Assembly (NCBI GenBank): GCA_033439265.1 | Contig: JAVTVX010000026.1 | Span: forward strand, 5,271,001-5,335,000 | DNA from: Dillenia suffruticosa | Taxonomy: Eukaryota; Streptophyta; Magnoliopsida; Dilleniales; Dilleniaceae | Direction of reading: 5' to 3' | Length of the DNA: 64,000 bases | Shown here: one piece after another, positions 11,851-23,672 of the stretch | How positions within the stretch are numbered: the first letter of the stretch is position 1 | How the letters are laid out: each line of letters begins with the position of its first letter | Position numbers and translations under genes: made by a program | The notes under the pieces: model-generated | What the model was told of the DNA's origin: nothing | What the model saw: only the letters and a program-made list of their open reading frames with translations | Databases searched by the model: none

Positions 11851-13867
11851 ACGACCAAATCAACCGGAGACTTGGATTCGAGCATGTAAATATAACTAAA
11901 GTGTAAATATTCATATATGTAATTATATGTACTATACGGTTTGTAGTTAATAAGAGATTGAAATCTATTGCACCACGAGCAATATTATCATGAAGTTACC
12001 ACACTGTATGACTATATCAGTTATTGTAAACTTATCATAATTTATCGTAAAATTACCACCTATTATCGTGAACTTATCACCTATTATAACAACCCACTAC
12101 CTATTATCCCAAACTATCTCCTGTTATTGTAACTTACCACCAGGTATCACAAATAATTTGTACCTTAACGCTTGAATTTTTAAACCGTTTATAAAAGCCA
12201 TATGGACGGTAGGGTTCAATAGTCAATGTAGATGGAACATATAGAGATTACTTTCAAGTACTCCCTAAAGAGTATCACATTTATTGAAAGCATTTATAAA
12301 TGGTACAATATATGGGTTAGCATAATCATAGATTTATAAAGACAGTATGGTTCAGGGGATAGTATAAATTACCCTTACAGAGTCTTTTTAGTGGATAGTA
12401 TAAATTACTCATAATTACCAAGTTCCTATAATGTATGATAACAATCTCATTTGAAATAATTTTTCTAACTTATTAGAAACAATAATAATCTATATTAATA
12501 ATTCTAATAATAATCTATATAAATAATGTACACAGTGTTACCATGCATTACTACATGTTACTAATAACCAAACAATTATGTACATGGTTATAGCATTTCA
12601 CTCCGATGTATAATAATATTCCACGCAAATTAACCATAAGTTATCACCAATTTACATCATCTATTTCGCAACCTTAATCTTACAACCTTTTATTTTGTTA
12701 CAAACTTACTACCTGTTATAACAATTTTATCACTAGATATTGTAACTCCAATGTATAATAATATTACGGATTTTACCAGAAATTACCACCCATTACTGCA
12801 CTTTACCACCTCTAGGCGGTAATTTAGTATCTATTATATGTATAATAATATTACCATACACACTATATAACCATAGTTATTACAAACTTACCACAATTTA
12901 TCACAAAATTACTACTTGTTATAGCAACGCACCACATCACTTGTTATAACAACGTATCACCTATTATCCCAAATTATCTCTGCTATTGTAACTTACCACC
13001 CGATATTACAAATGACCTTAACTGTTAAATTTTTAAACCATCCCAATATTCAGTATAAATGACATATATAGAGACTATTTTCAAATAATTCATAAAGAGT
13101 ACCACATTTACCGATGAAAATTAATAACCATTAGAATAGTATATAACATTTACAAATGGCATAATATATGGGTTAGCATAGTTATAGAACAAACGATATG
13201 GTTTTAGCAGATAGTATAAATTACCTATATAGACTTTGTTTTTAAACCGTCTCTAAAGGCTGACACATTTGTTGATAAAAAGTGATAACTGGATTAGCAT
13301 AGCTATAACCTTCCAAACTGTCACAAAAGGCTAAGTTGCAGTCAGTAAATAGTATTAGATGGTGAAATATATTGGTTAGTATAGATATAAAATTTATACA
13401 TATGGTATGGCTATGGTTAAGTAGACAGTAAAGAAGAGTCATATAAAGACTGTTTTCAACCTGTTCCTAAAACACCATTATATTTATTGACCACAAGTGT
13501 GAACATAGTTTTTAAAGACAATACAATATATGGATTAGCATATATATATAGAACATATGCAGACGGTATGATTAAATAGACAGTAAAGATGAGTCATCTA
13601 GAGAAAATTTTCAAAGCGAGTATAAAGACTACCACATTTACTAACCACAAGTAATAATCGTTATAATTGAATATCGTTTTTACAGACCGTTGTGCTACCT
13701 TTACTGAAGGTTGATAAACATCTTCGAACAGACAATTTATACCATAGGAAAATGTATACATTTCTCGACAGTTTCATTAAAAACGTTTTTATAGAGAATA
13801 AAAAACCATCACTAAAGATTAACGATAATAAATATTACTGTCAATATAGAGTTTTAATTTTGTAGTG
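11850..13867. mobile_element. Non-autonomous CACTA-like remnant with diverged internal repeats
   Basis: The right boundary reads ...TTTTGTAGTG at 13,867, i.e. a CACTACAAAA terminus on the opposite strand, typical of CACTA (En/Spm) elements. Inside, a unit of roughly 150-200 bp with 'acggtatggttaagtagacagtataaattactc', 'caaaccgtctctaaag' and 'taccacatttattgacc' recurs in diverged form, with anchors near 12,203, 12,341, 13,190, 13,400 and 13,563. A second motif, 'ttaccacctattatcgtaa', recurs at 12,050-12,130, 12,700-12,830 and 12,890-12,990. No transposase is seen. The left end is unresolved. Confidence 0.5.
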
Positions 13868-14002
13868 TGCCACATGGATCAGCCAACTAAATCCACTGTC
13901 TAACCTTAAATTGCTTGATTATATTTCTCATTCATCCGACAATTAATCCCTCCCCCCCAAAAAAAAGCCCCTCAGCATCTAATTTTATTATGTAGTAGTC
14001 TA
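13868..14002. other. Short spacer, nothing recognised
   Basis: AT-rich with a C/A homopolymer pair near 13,950. It separates the CACTA-type end from the LTR-like repeat. Confidence 0.4.
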
Positions 14003-16002
14003 TGTCTCGCCTAACTCTGCCCCCTCGCCGGGGCTTCATTGGCGACGGACTACCTGGCTCTCGCCAGGGCTCAATCATTTACATGAATAGTAGAAGTCAT
14101 GCTAAAATAATAAATTTTTCATTTTTTTAAATTACTGCATCTTACAAAATTCTTCTATACATGATAAAGTAACAGAATTTCTATACTAGAGAGATTATTC
14201 GTAACCAAGCTATCTCTATCCATTCATCCAATTTTCCTTGATCTCTACTCCTATAGGGTTTAAAATAATTTTTGGTGTGAGCTAGATAGTCCAGTGAGGT
14301 CCGTGTGTGCATGTGTAAAAAATATTCATTATAAAATCATATGATAATGGCCTTATTGAAAAATCTTTTAAGAAAATTTTCAATGCACCAACAACATGTA
14401 TAATATAGTAATAATAGTAACACAATAATTCAGACAGTTCACTTTCATCTAATCTCTTCATTGTGAGGACAATCTTCTTATCCCTCCCACGAGGTCCGTT
14501 TCCGGAAAGGCCTATCATTCTCCCCCATATTAAGTAGACAAACCTCCTATCCACATTAATGGAATGCTACCGGTATGTATTTTGACGTTCGACAGAGTCC
14601 TTATTTGCTCGAACTATCTCCACACATATCTGTTTATATAACAATCACAAACACATACATTGATGTAGCAGTAGGAAAATCATTATAATAGTAGTAAATC
14701 ATTGTTGCAGTAGAAAATCAAATTTGCAGTAAAAAATCACGGTTGCAGTAGAAAATCACAGTAGTTATGTACAAAAATATATGAATTCAAAGGATACTCA
14801 CTTCAAGTAAATATAAAGAACACTTACTTCAAGAAAATATAAAGAACACTCATCTCAAAAGTTAGCTAAGATGCTTAACTAGTTTGCTCTTTCCTTTAAC
14901 TTTTTCTCTCTTCTTCTCTTTGTTTCTCTTTTTCTTTCTTTCTCTCTTTCTCTTTGTTTCTTCTTCTTGGCCAAATTGATTTGGGAATGGAAGGAGGAGA
15001 GGTATTTATAGGTTTTGTTGGGTGATGGATCTTTGCCAAGTGGCGAACACTTGTTCATCATCTAAGACTCTTGATCTTGATGTAAGCCAAGTGTTTAGGA
15101 CACTTGTTCATAATATAAGGCTTTTATTCTTGATGTCAACCACTTGTCCTTCCATGTTTAGCTATAGAAAGTACATATCTTTGTTGTAAGCCATGTGTCT
15201 TTCTATGTGTTATGTGGTGGCATGAGAAAAATATGCAATTGACATCCAAATATCTGTCATGTGGATAGAGAATGTCAAATACAAATTGACTACTTCAAGT
15301 AACACATATTCATCACATTTTGACATATGTCCAAATATGTGTCATGTGGATAGAGAAGACAAATACAAATTAGCTACTTAAAGTGACATGTGTTAAGTGG
15401 ATGGAGAAGATCAAATGCAAATTGGCTACTTCAATGGTGGTGGAAGATGAGGTGGTTTTGATGGTTCAATGTACTTGATATTGGGTTCAATGTACCTTGA
15501 GGTTGGGTTCAATGTATTTTAATTCAAATTATAGTATAGTTAGATCCATTACTTATTTAGGTGTAATATCGTTTAACTAAAATTTTAGTTCACTTTTTTA
15601 CTTAAAAATTTCACGTAAATAAGGTAATATCCCACATTTAAATTTAATAAAAATAATTTCAGGACCTAATTCCTTAAGGATGAAAAGTCAACTCTGGCTT
15701 CCAAAAATACGGCTAATTTTGTTGGATTTTATTTGAAGGGCTAATGGTCTAGAAAATTCTAGAAAAATAGGTTTTCACCTATTTGATATATAAGGAATAA
15801 TTATCTGGACTTTTCCTCCATATTTTCTATACATTTCAGATACCTCATTTTTGGGATACTTAGTTTCAAGCGAACCGATCAAATTTAGATTTTCAACCTC
15901 CTAAGCATTCAGTTTCGTACTCAATTCCTATATTTTGGGTAATATCCTCATTTTAGTATTAATAATAAATTATTTCTTGTAACTAAATTGAGGTATGTGA
16001 CA
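14003..16002 (-). mobile_element. Solo-like gypsy-type LTR, copy 2 of the diverged repeat
   Basis: On the minus strand it starts TGTCACATACCTC (at 16,002) and ends ...GGCGAGACA (at 14,003). The flanking 5-mers GTCTA and ATCTA differ at one base. It carries a TATA-like CTATAAATACC on the minus strand near 15,003-15,015 with a GA-rich leader near 14,880-14,965. From about 14,460 upward it matches copy 1 (6,560-7,730). The TG..CA ends, size near 2 kb and promoter layout fit an LTR without internal region. Confidence 0.55.
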
Positions 16003-16566
16003 ATCTATCAGAAATTTATTGTACAACTATTGAATACTCATGCCCAGCAACTTCAACTCATGTGAAGTAGAAATATTTTATTTTTGGGATGCCATATACC
16101 CATATTCTTCTATAAACCAGAAGGATTTGCAAACAGTACCATGAGCTTCTTCTATGATAAATTTTGAACAATCTTTTGTGCAATATTATTACTTGATATA
16201 CCAATATGACTAATACAGTATCAGCATCCCAATGGTACTATAGAACCATCCAGACCCAAAATCATGAAAGTTCATTAGTGCAAGCTTATTTATTCCTAAG
16301 AATTCTTTACCCAATATTAGGGGCACGAAAGGAGTAAGAAAATTCAAACCCATTAATTCTCTCTCCCAAAAGAATCATACTTCCAGCAAGGCCAACAAAA
16401 ACTATGTAAAGAATCAAAAAATTCAAGGAAGGAGATGAAATTACAAAACAGAAAATAGTGCTTACATATCAACATCATTACTTGAATACATATGCATATG
16501 CATCTCTTCTTTAATAACCGCTTCTTTGTAATATCGATTTCCGATAACTATATATCATGTACCACT
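16003..16566. other. Unassigned 560-bp stretch
   Basis: Less repetitive than its surroundings, but no open frame, splice pattern or known motif was recognised on either strand. It could be old host DNA between two LTRs. Confidence 0.35.
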
Positions 16567-18722
16567 TGTCATGGTTCTAAATATATATTAACATCCTTTT
16601 GAGACATCTAAAATGTAATTTTAATTATTTATTTATTTATTTTGAAGTTTCGTCTCAAAATCGGTAAAACCGAAAATTTTATCGGTAAACCGAAAATATT
16701 CTCGGCAAGCGTCGGTAAGGCCTAAAGAAGTCAAAAATGGCTAAGGAAAGGCATACACACTAAATAAAGATATTTAATTGAAATTTCACATTTTAAAGAA
16801 ATTTCGAACAAAATTTCATAGGGACCAAAAAATACAAATTGTTAAAAATTAGGGGTCTAAATACAATTAAGGAAAGTTGAGGGACTAAGGTACAAACCAC
16901 TCAATGATGGACAATTGAAGCCAAATGATTGGTCAAGAGGGTAACAAAGTTGGTTAGTAGCCACATAGGATAGTTTCACATTCAAGGAAACTCATTAGAT
17001 GGAAATTTATACTTAAAAGCTAATTGGATTAACTTGTGTTTCTCTCCTTTGACATGGCTGGCCAACAAGACATGTAATGGAGTGAATGGAGCTTGCTTGA
17101 ATAAAAAATTACATGGTTTGAGTGCTAGGATAAGTGGATGATTGAGATAATATATGAGATGATCCAATGGTCAAGGATACTTTGCTAGGTTTATAAAGGA
17201 ATTTGTTTTGAGGATTTTGGTTCACTTTTTCTCCATTCCTCCTCCCTTGGACAAAAATATGAAGACTCACTCTCTAAAATTGAGTTCAACCATATAGCCA
17301 AAGAGGTAAGAGTATTGTTGGAAATTTTAATTTCAAGATGGAGGTATATAAGTATTGTATTAATGTGTTGTGATTTGATTTTTGCTAAAGTGATATAAAA
17401 AATTTTCAAGAATTCAAAGGGAGTGCTGGTATATATTGTTAGCAAGAGAGCTTACAAGGAAGGTAACATGTTTTAACTTGTGCAAGGATTAAATCATTTG
17501 TTGAGTAGTTACATTAGTATCCATACTAGCATGTTAGATATTAAATTCTAGATTTGAGTCTTGCGTAGTTTTCTATGATATCTCATTCTATAGGAATCAA
17601 AAATCTAAACCATTTATTTGTGTGTAAACTAGACGTCCTAAGCTTTAAAATGGTATATTATATGAAACATTTCATGAAAGAATCGATTTTTAGTATTTTT
17701 GGGATTTTAGCATGATTTAGCAATTCTATTTTCATACTTTGTATACGACTAGTACATTTTACAAATTTTTAAGATATCTCCTGTATGGAATTTGGAGAAA
17801 CGTAAAACATGAAAGTTGCTGGTCTTTGTCTTATCTGTAATTTAAGCTAAAGATCACTTGAATCAGAGTAGTACGCAAAAAGTTATAGTATTTTTACTGA
17901 AACTGCATAGAAGTAGTTTTTAAAGCCGAAACTGAAATTAAAAAAGAATTTTATAAAATTATACACATAAAATCTGAGGATAGTATAAACTAGAAGATTT
18001 TATATCAATGTCTTGTCTTCAATTAGAGATAAGAATCACTTAAATTGGAGGTGTACACAGGGACATATGAAGTTTCTCCCAAAACTACGTAGAGTTGAAC
18101 TTTGGAAACTTAAATTTGGAATTTTTCTAAGTATAGAATTTGAGATTTTGTCTTAAAGAAAAACATTTCCATATGCAATTCATAGTCCTATGATATAATA
18201 TTATCAAAATAATTGATAAATTACATATTGTTTAACCTAGGCATAGGGTTAGTTTTCATACGAGGGGTGACTCGTTCAAGAAACGAGGACAGTTAGGGGA
18301 AGTGGCGTACCCTACCCAGTTGAGGTGACTAACACAAACTATTTCTGAGTTTAAATAAAAAATAGTTTGATCATAATTTTTATAAATAAATTTTGAAATA
18401 TAATTTAGAAATGCTTTAGTATTTGTAGCATGTCCTGAAATGATATTTTGTGAAAATTGTATCCTGGTATTAAGATGACTGATAGTGTTATGTTTTTCTT
18501 TTACGAGTAAAGATTTATAAATGATGACCTGTGACACATGTGTATGATTATGGGATGGTGTATAGTGGCTATAGCACACTCCCTACCATGATATTGAGCA
18601 TTTACCCGACGGGGTGACGTGGTGGGGTAACATGGGAGCAGAGGTTTGAGTCCCCTGCTCTGACCAATGGATCCAATAGACGAGCACCACGTGAGGACCC
18701 TGTCAACTCCAAGGGAAGGGTT

Positions 18723-18778
<56 letters not shown>

Positions 18779-19287
18779 TATTCTTATGATATTATGGTGA
18801 CCCTTTGATGGATTTTACCCTAATTAGGTCAAACTATGGGTAGAATGCGTTTTATTACCAATTGATACCCCATAATGCAATGACTATGATAAGGATGCAT
18901 ATTATTTTGAATTACACGATATGTAACAAATGAATATAAATTTGAAAATGATGGTTTGACTTGCCACTCTCATAAATTGAGGAACTGTTCCACGAATTCT
19001 AGTGAGAGACACTATTGGGTAGGTATTCATACCCATTTTTGTTTACGATTGGATCGCGCATATCAATATTATGAGTAAATTTGGAGGCAAATATTTTAAA
19101 AAATTTCTGAAAAATATTCTTTTTCAAATCTTCCGCTGTATGATTTAACTTAAGATCTCGAGCAGGATCATGATATTAATCATAATATTAGCCTTGCATC
19201 ATCTCAGTGTACGAGTAGGGCATATCCGTGCCTCGAGGAGTCGCGGCGGTCTGTTCGTGTGCTTGACCCACAGGTCGAGGCATGACA
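16567..19287 (+). repeat. Ty3/gypsy-type LTR
   Basis: Starts TGTCATG and ends CATGACA, perfect mirror termini. It contains 'gtttcgtctcaaaatcggtaaaacc' near 16,646, a 'gctttaaaatggtatatt' segment near 17,640 like the one in the LTR of element C, and 'gaactgttccacgaattctagtgagagac' near 18,980, all typical of gypsy LTRs of this size class (about 2.7 kb). The flanking 5-mers do not match, so it may be one LTR of a rearranged element. The frames inside have no recognised product. Confidence 0.6.
18726..18775. repeat. (TA)n microsatellite
   Basis: About 25 uninterrupted TA units inside the gypsy-type LTR. Confidence 0.95.
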
Positions 19288-20830
19288 GGTAACATTACTT
19301 CAGATGTTAGAACTAGATCAGCACTTCAAAACCAATGTGAGTACATAGTTTTCATCTCTCAAAATGAACCCAAAAATGTGGAAGAAGCCTTAGGAGATGA
19401 AAATTGGAAAATGACCATGTAAGAGGAACTAAATCAGTTTGAAAAAAACAAAGTATGGAATTTTGTTCTTAGACCAATAGATTAGTCAGTGATTGGAACC
19501 AAATGGGTCTTCAAAAATAAACTTGATGAATATGGCACAATCACAAGGAATAAAGCAAAATTAATGGCCAAAGGTTACAGTCAATAGGAAGAAATCAACT
19601 ATGATGAAACCTATACACCAGTACCCAGATTAGAAGCAATAAGCAATTGACCAAATGGATGTCAAAAGTGTATTTCTGAATGGGTATTTGAATGAGACAG
19701 TATACACTGAATAACCTCCTGGATTTGAAAATCCAAAGTGTCCTGAATATGTTTACAAATTAACTAAATCCTTATATGGTCTGAAACAAGCACCTAGAGC
19801 TTGGTATGAAAAATTAACTTTTTGGTTGAAAACAACTTTGAACGAGAAAAGATGGATACCACTCTTTTTATCAAAAGGAAAGATGACAATTTCTTGATAA
19901 TACAGATATATGTAGATGACAGAATATTTGGAGAAACTAGTACAAAAATGTGTAAAGAATTTAAAACCAAAATACATGGAGAATTTGAAATGAGTATGAT
20001 GCGAGAATTGAATTACTTTCTTGGACTTCAAATTAAACAATCATAAGAAGGAATTTTCATAAATCAATCAAAATAAATGAATGATCTAATTAAAAGATTT
20101 TGGTTCAATGACTACAAGGGAAATGTAACTCCAAAAACTTTATAGAAGTATGATTGGGTCTCTGCTGTATCTTACTATTTCAAGACCTGACATACAATTA
20201 AGTGTATATCTTTATGCTAAATTTCAATTAGATCCAAAAGAATCCCACTTAGTTGCAGTCAAAAGAATTTTTAGATACCTAAAAGAAACTACTCACTTAA
20301 GACTTTGGTATGATAGAAACTCAAACTTTCAATTGCATGGTTTCTGTGATGCTGATTTTGCCGGATGCAAAGTGGACAGAAAAAGTACTAGTGGCACTTG
20401 CCAATTCTTTGGAAGCATGTTGGTATCATGGTCTTCCAAGAAACAAACTAGTGTAGCATTGTCAATGACGGAAGCTGAATATGTTTCAGCTGGACAATGT
20501 ACTACACAAATCCTTTGGATCAAATACCAAATAAAGGATTATGGGTTAAACTTTGATTGAATACCAATCAAATGTGATAAAACTAATGCAATAAATCTTA
20601 CAAAGAACCCAGTGCATCACTCACAAACCAAACATATAGAAATGAGACATCACTTCATCAGAGACCATATTTTGAAAAGTAAGATTGATTTTGAGTACAT
20701 TGACACTAAAAAACAAGTTGCTGACATACTCACCAAACCCTTGGATAAAAATAAATTCTGTGAACTGAGAACGGATTTGGAAATAATAGAAATGAAGAAA
20801 TAGAGAAGAAAGAATAAAAAATAGAGTCTT
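19288..20830 (+). mobile_element. Ty1/copia pol fragment (SIRE/Maximus-like)
   Basis: Partial, broken copia pol: the run-up to reverse transcriptase (EPKNVEEALGDENW near 19,368, GTKWVFKNKLDE near 19,498), the YVDD-type RT motif near 19,910, the domain linking RT to RNase H, and copia RNase H (ADFAGCKVDRKSTSG near 20,350; TEAEYVSAGQ near 20,470; KHIEMRHHFIRDH near 20,630; VADILTKPLDK near 20,720). The wording of these motifs is closest to SIRE-type copia elements. Integrase and gag are not present here. It has several breaks, roughly ten. It directly abuts the gypsy-type LTR on its left. Confidence 0.88.
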
Positions 20831-20844
20831 ATAGTTCTACGTAA

Positions 20845-21160
20845 TAGTCTTCAAGTCGACCTATTTATTAAAATATGTTGACAAATTGAAAGTATATAGA
20901 GTCATGTCGACCTGCAGAATGCTAGATTTAAAAACCCTATTGACTTGATCTCGAACCAATACTTAGAATAAAACTCAAAAATTGACATATCGACCCGACC
21001 TTAAAGATGTTGACCTGAGTAAAAGTAAAAAGACAAGTCCATATCTTTCTTAGTATGTCGACCCGATTATTCAAAATTACTAAACAGGTCATTATGTATT
21101 TAAACATGTCGACCTGAGACAAGTCTAATGGAATATTAACAATTGGCACATTGACCTATC
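20845..21160. repeat. Second cluster of TGTCGACC-like motifs
   Basis: About nine variants (aagtcgacct, tgttgaca, catgtcgacctg, atcgaccc, tgttgacctg and others) in roughly 300 bp between the copia pol fragment and the downstream frame. This is the same motif that fills the solo copia LTR at 8,960-9,870. Confidence 0.7.
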
Positions 21161-21266
21161 TAACCCTAAATCCCCAAATTTCAAACTATTTTTCTTCCTT
21201 CCAAAACCCTAACCGCTCAAATTCAAAACCCTAATCAGCTCAATCATTGCACGAATCAATCTACAA

Positions 21267-22497
21267 TGGCTCCAAAAATGATAATGCCAATCAAGAAACC
21301 CTCTAAACCTTTAAAAAGATCTTCAAAACCTATGGGAAAGGGTTCCTCCTCCTTTGTGCAAATTGCGAAACCACCGTCTCCTCCACCACAGCTAATCCCT
21401 TAGTTTAATGTCTATGAATTTCAATCGATAGAGCAGAGTAAACTGTACAAAAGGGTATTTTCAAAAAGGAAAGTAAATCAAGGAAGGTTAATTGATTGGG
21501 TGTTCTTGAAAAAGGTGAACTTCAAATACGAAGAACATCTAATAAAGGTATGCCCAAACTCTCTTTTAAACCCCAACAAGTATATTCATGAAAATGAAAT
21601 CAAGTTGTTCTATAACAATCTAGATATGATTTCGGATAGTACAGTGAATGAGACTAAGATTGTCATAGATGACCATTTTGTGTCATGCAGATTCAATACC
21701 TTTGTGAATGGGACAAAGATTAAGATCACACCTAGGAATATATGTGAGAGTAATGGTTTATCCTGGGTCTCCTATGACAAGTGCGAACCCTACATGAAGA
21801 CTTGTTATTTGGACAATGCTAGGGTAGTTTATGATGATGAAAACTTGAATATAGTGAATACAAGATTAAGATCACATTTAATTGTCTCTCACATATTAAG
21901 AACAATCGGAGGAAACTACACTATAATTTCAAGGGATAACTTTTGGCTAATGGCATGCATTATGATTGGAAAAAAATCCAGTCTGCATTATATTGTCCCT
22001 TATTTTATGATATCTGTACATAGATCAAAGAGCTCCCTGTAGCCTTATGCTAGTATGTTCACTGACATCCTATCAAGGAATCATATGGAAGTGGAAAAGG
22101 ACACTCTTATTGAGTTAAGTGAGAAGAATAATGCAATCAATGCATCTTCAATGTTGAGAGCAAGATGGATGAGTAATAATGAGGGTGAATGGGTAAGGAA
22201 AGAAAGGGGAGCAAGCAAGAGACAGGTTGAGGAAATTGATGATGAAGTTGGGGATAACACTAAGGATGTTTGAAGGAAAGAAAGCAGGACTGAGGAAGAT
22301 GAGACCTCAAGCATACAACCAATCACCTTCGAGATGATTTAGGATAAGTTGCAGAACATTGAGAGGAGGCAAACCCTGATAGGTCAAATGAGCTACTTTG
22401 TAGAAATGGAACTTTACAATGTCCAAGAAAAATTGGATGCTTTAGTCAAGGAAAAGGGTAAGTCGAAGAAGGATCCCAAACCATCAAACTCCTTTTA
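21267..22497 (+). mobile_element. Env-like extra frame of the SIRE-like copia element
   Basis: A mostly open stretch downstream of copia pol on the same strand, starting with a basic, Pro/Lys/Ser-rich N-terminus (MAPKMIMPIKKPSKPLKR) and continuing through a globular part with an acidic, Lys/Glu-rich tail. SIRE/Maximus-type copia elements usually carry an additional frame at this place, often called env-like or related to the 'putative plant transposon protein' family. The assignment rests on position and general character; no envelope signature (signal peptide, transmembrane anchor) is visible. It is broken in a few places. Confidence 0.5.
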
Positions 22498-23672
22498 GCT
22501 CTGGAATTTGCTGCATTTTTACTGGTCTTGTTCTTACTTACTAATACTTGGATTTTTTTATATAATGTAAAAACTCTACTTTGCTTTATCTCTTCTTTGA
22601 ATGCAATTTTCTGATTTTCCAATATTTGCTCATATAAAATTTTCAGTTTATACTACACTTACTTATATTGAGTTACTGTTCCATGAGAGATGCTACTAGG
22701 TAAGTATTCAAAACAATTTTTACCAATTATCTTCTAATTCAAAACAATTTGAATAAATTTAAACTCGTGGTAAAAGCCCCACATAGGCATATTTTACCAA
22801 TAGGTATGTATTTAAAACTCAAAATAAAAAATTAGAAACAGATAATTAAAAAATTACTTGATAGGATATTAATATTAAATCTTAAATTAAAATGATATCT
22901 TTATTTTTAAACATGATTAACATCTTAGGATGATTGAATTTGTTGAGACTGAACTTATTCTTGGAATGACTATGATTCTTCGTACAATATTCAACTATCG
23001 TTTAGTTTAGTTCATCCCATATTTATAACTAGAAAAATTTAAAATTTTTCAAATACCTAACCAGTAGAAACCAAAGTGACTTTTTTATATAAAAAAAAAT
23101 GATTAACTTGTGATAAAACTTTAAAATGTAAATGAGAGGTTTAAATAGGTCCGGGAAGGAGAGCTTTCGAGGGAATGAGAACCTTTGATAGTGAAATTTT
23201 CCCCGAGTATGATTTATAATATATCATTTTCAAAAAAAATCACCCATTTTTTCTTTTGCATTTTTTCCCGCCTCTTTTTTCATTACCTGCATTATTCTTA
23301 ATTTCTCACTTTTTTTATACTTTTAATTAATATCACTTCGAGTCTTTCCATATACATTATTTAGGTTTTTGAAAAAATCACTTACTATATTTCATGTAAT
23401 TTTTACTACTTATTACTCTACTATTACTACAATTCATGCAAGCACATGCCTGCGCAGTCACCTGTCATGAGCCTTGTGCTGTGCTAGTTATATCCATTTG
23501 ATTAATCAAAAATAGCAACTATTCCATGACAATTCAGCACAAAGTTATTAATATTATTAATTTAAATAATGTAATGATATAAAATTACTAATTTGTATAA
23601 TGCAGTGTTATAGTTTTGAAAATTCATTGACCAATTATTAGATAATATAGTATTATAATTTGAAATTATAAT
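22498..23672. other. Remnants: gypsy-LTR-like piece and AT-rich repeat arm
   Basis: At 22,670-22,720 'ttgagttactgttcca...gatgctactaggtaagtattc' resembles 18,975-19,030 in the gypsy-type LTR, so an LTR scrap lies here. From about 23,430 a short GC-rich piece (catgcctgcgcagtcacc) leads into the AT-rich repeat arm on the opposite strand (23,530-23,672). No gene is supported. Confidence 0.4.

Noticed and set aside
11847-13867. Complete CACTA element from CACTACGACC at 11,847 to 13,867
   Set aside because: The two termini do not match beyond CACTAC, and the flanking 3-mers (gct, tgc) differ.
16003-16566. Possible host exon in the less repetitive stretch
   Set aside because: No frame on either strand stays open long enough and no protein family was recognised.
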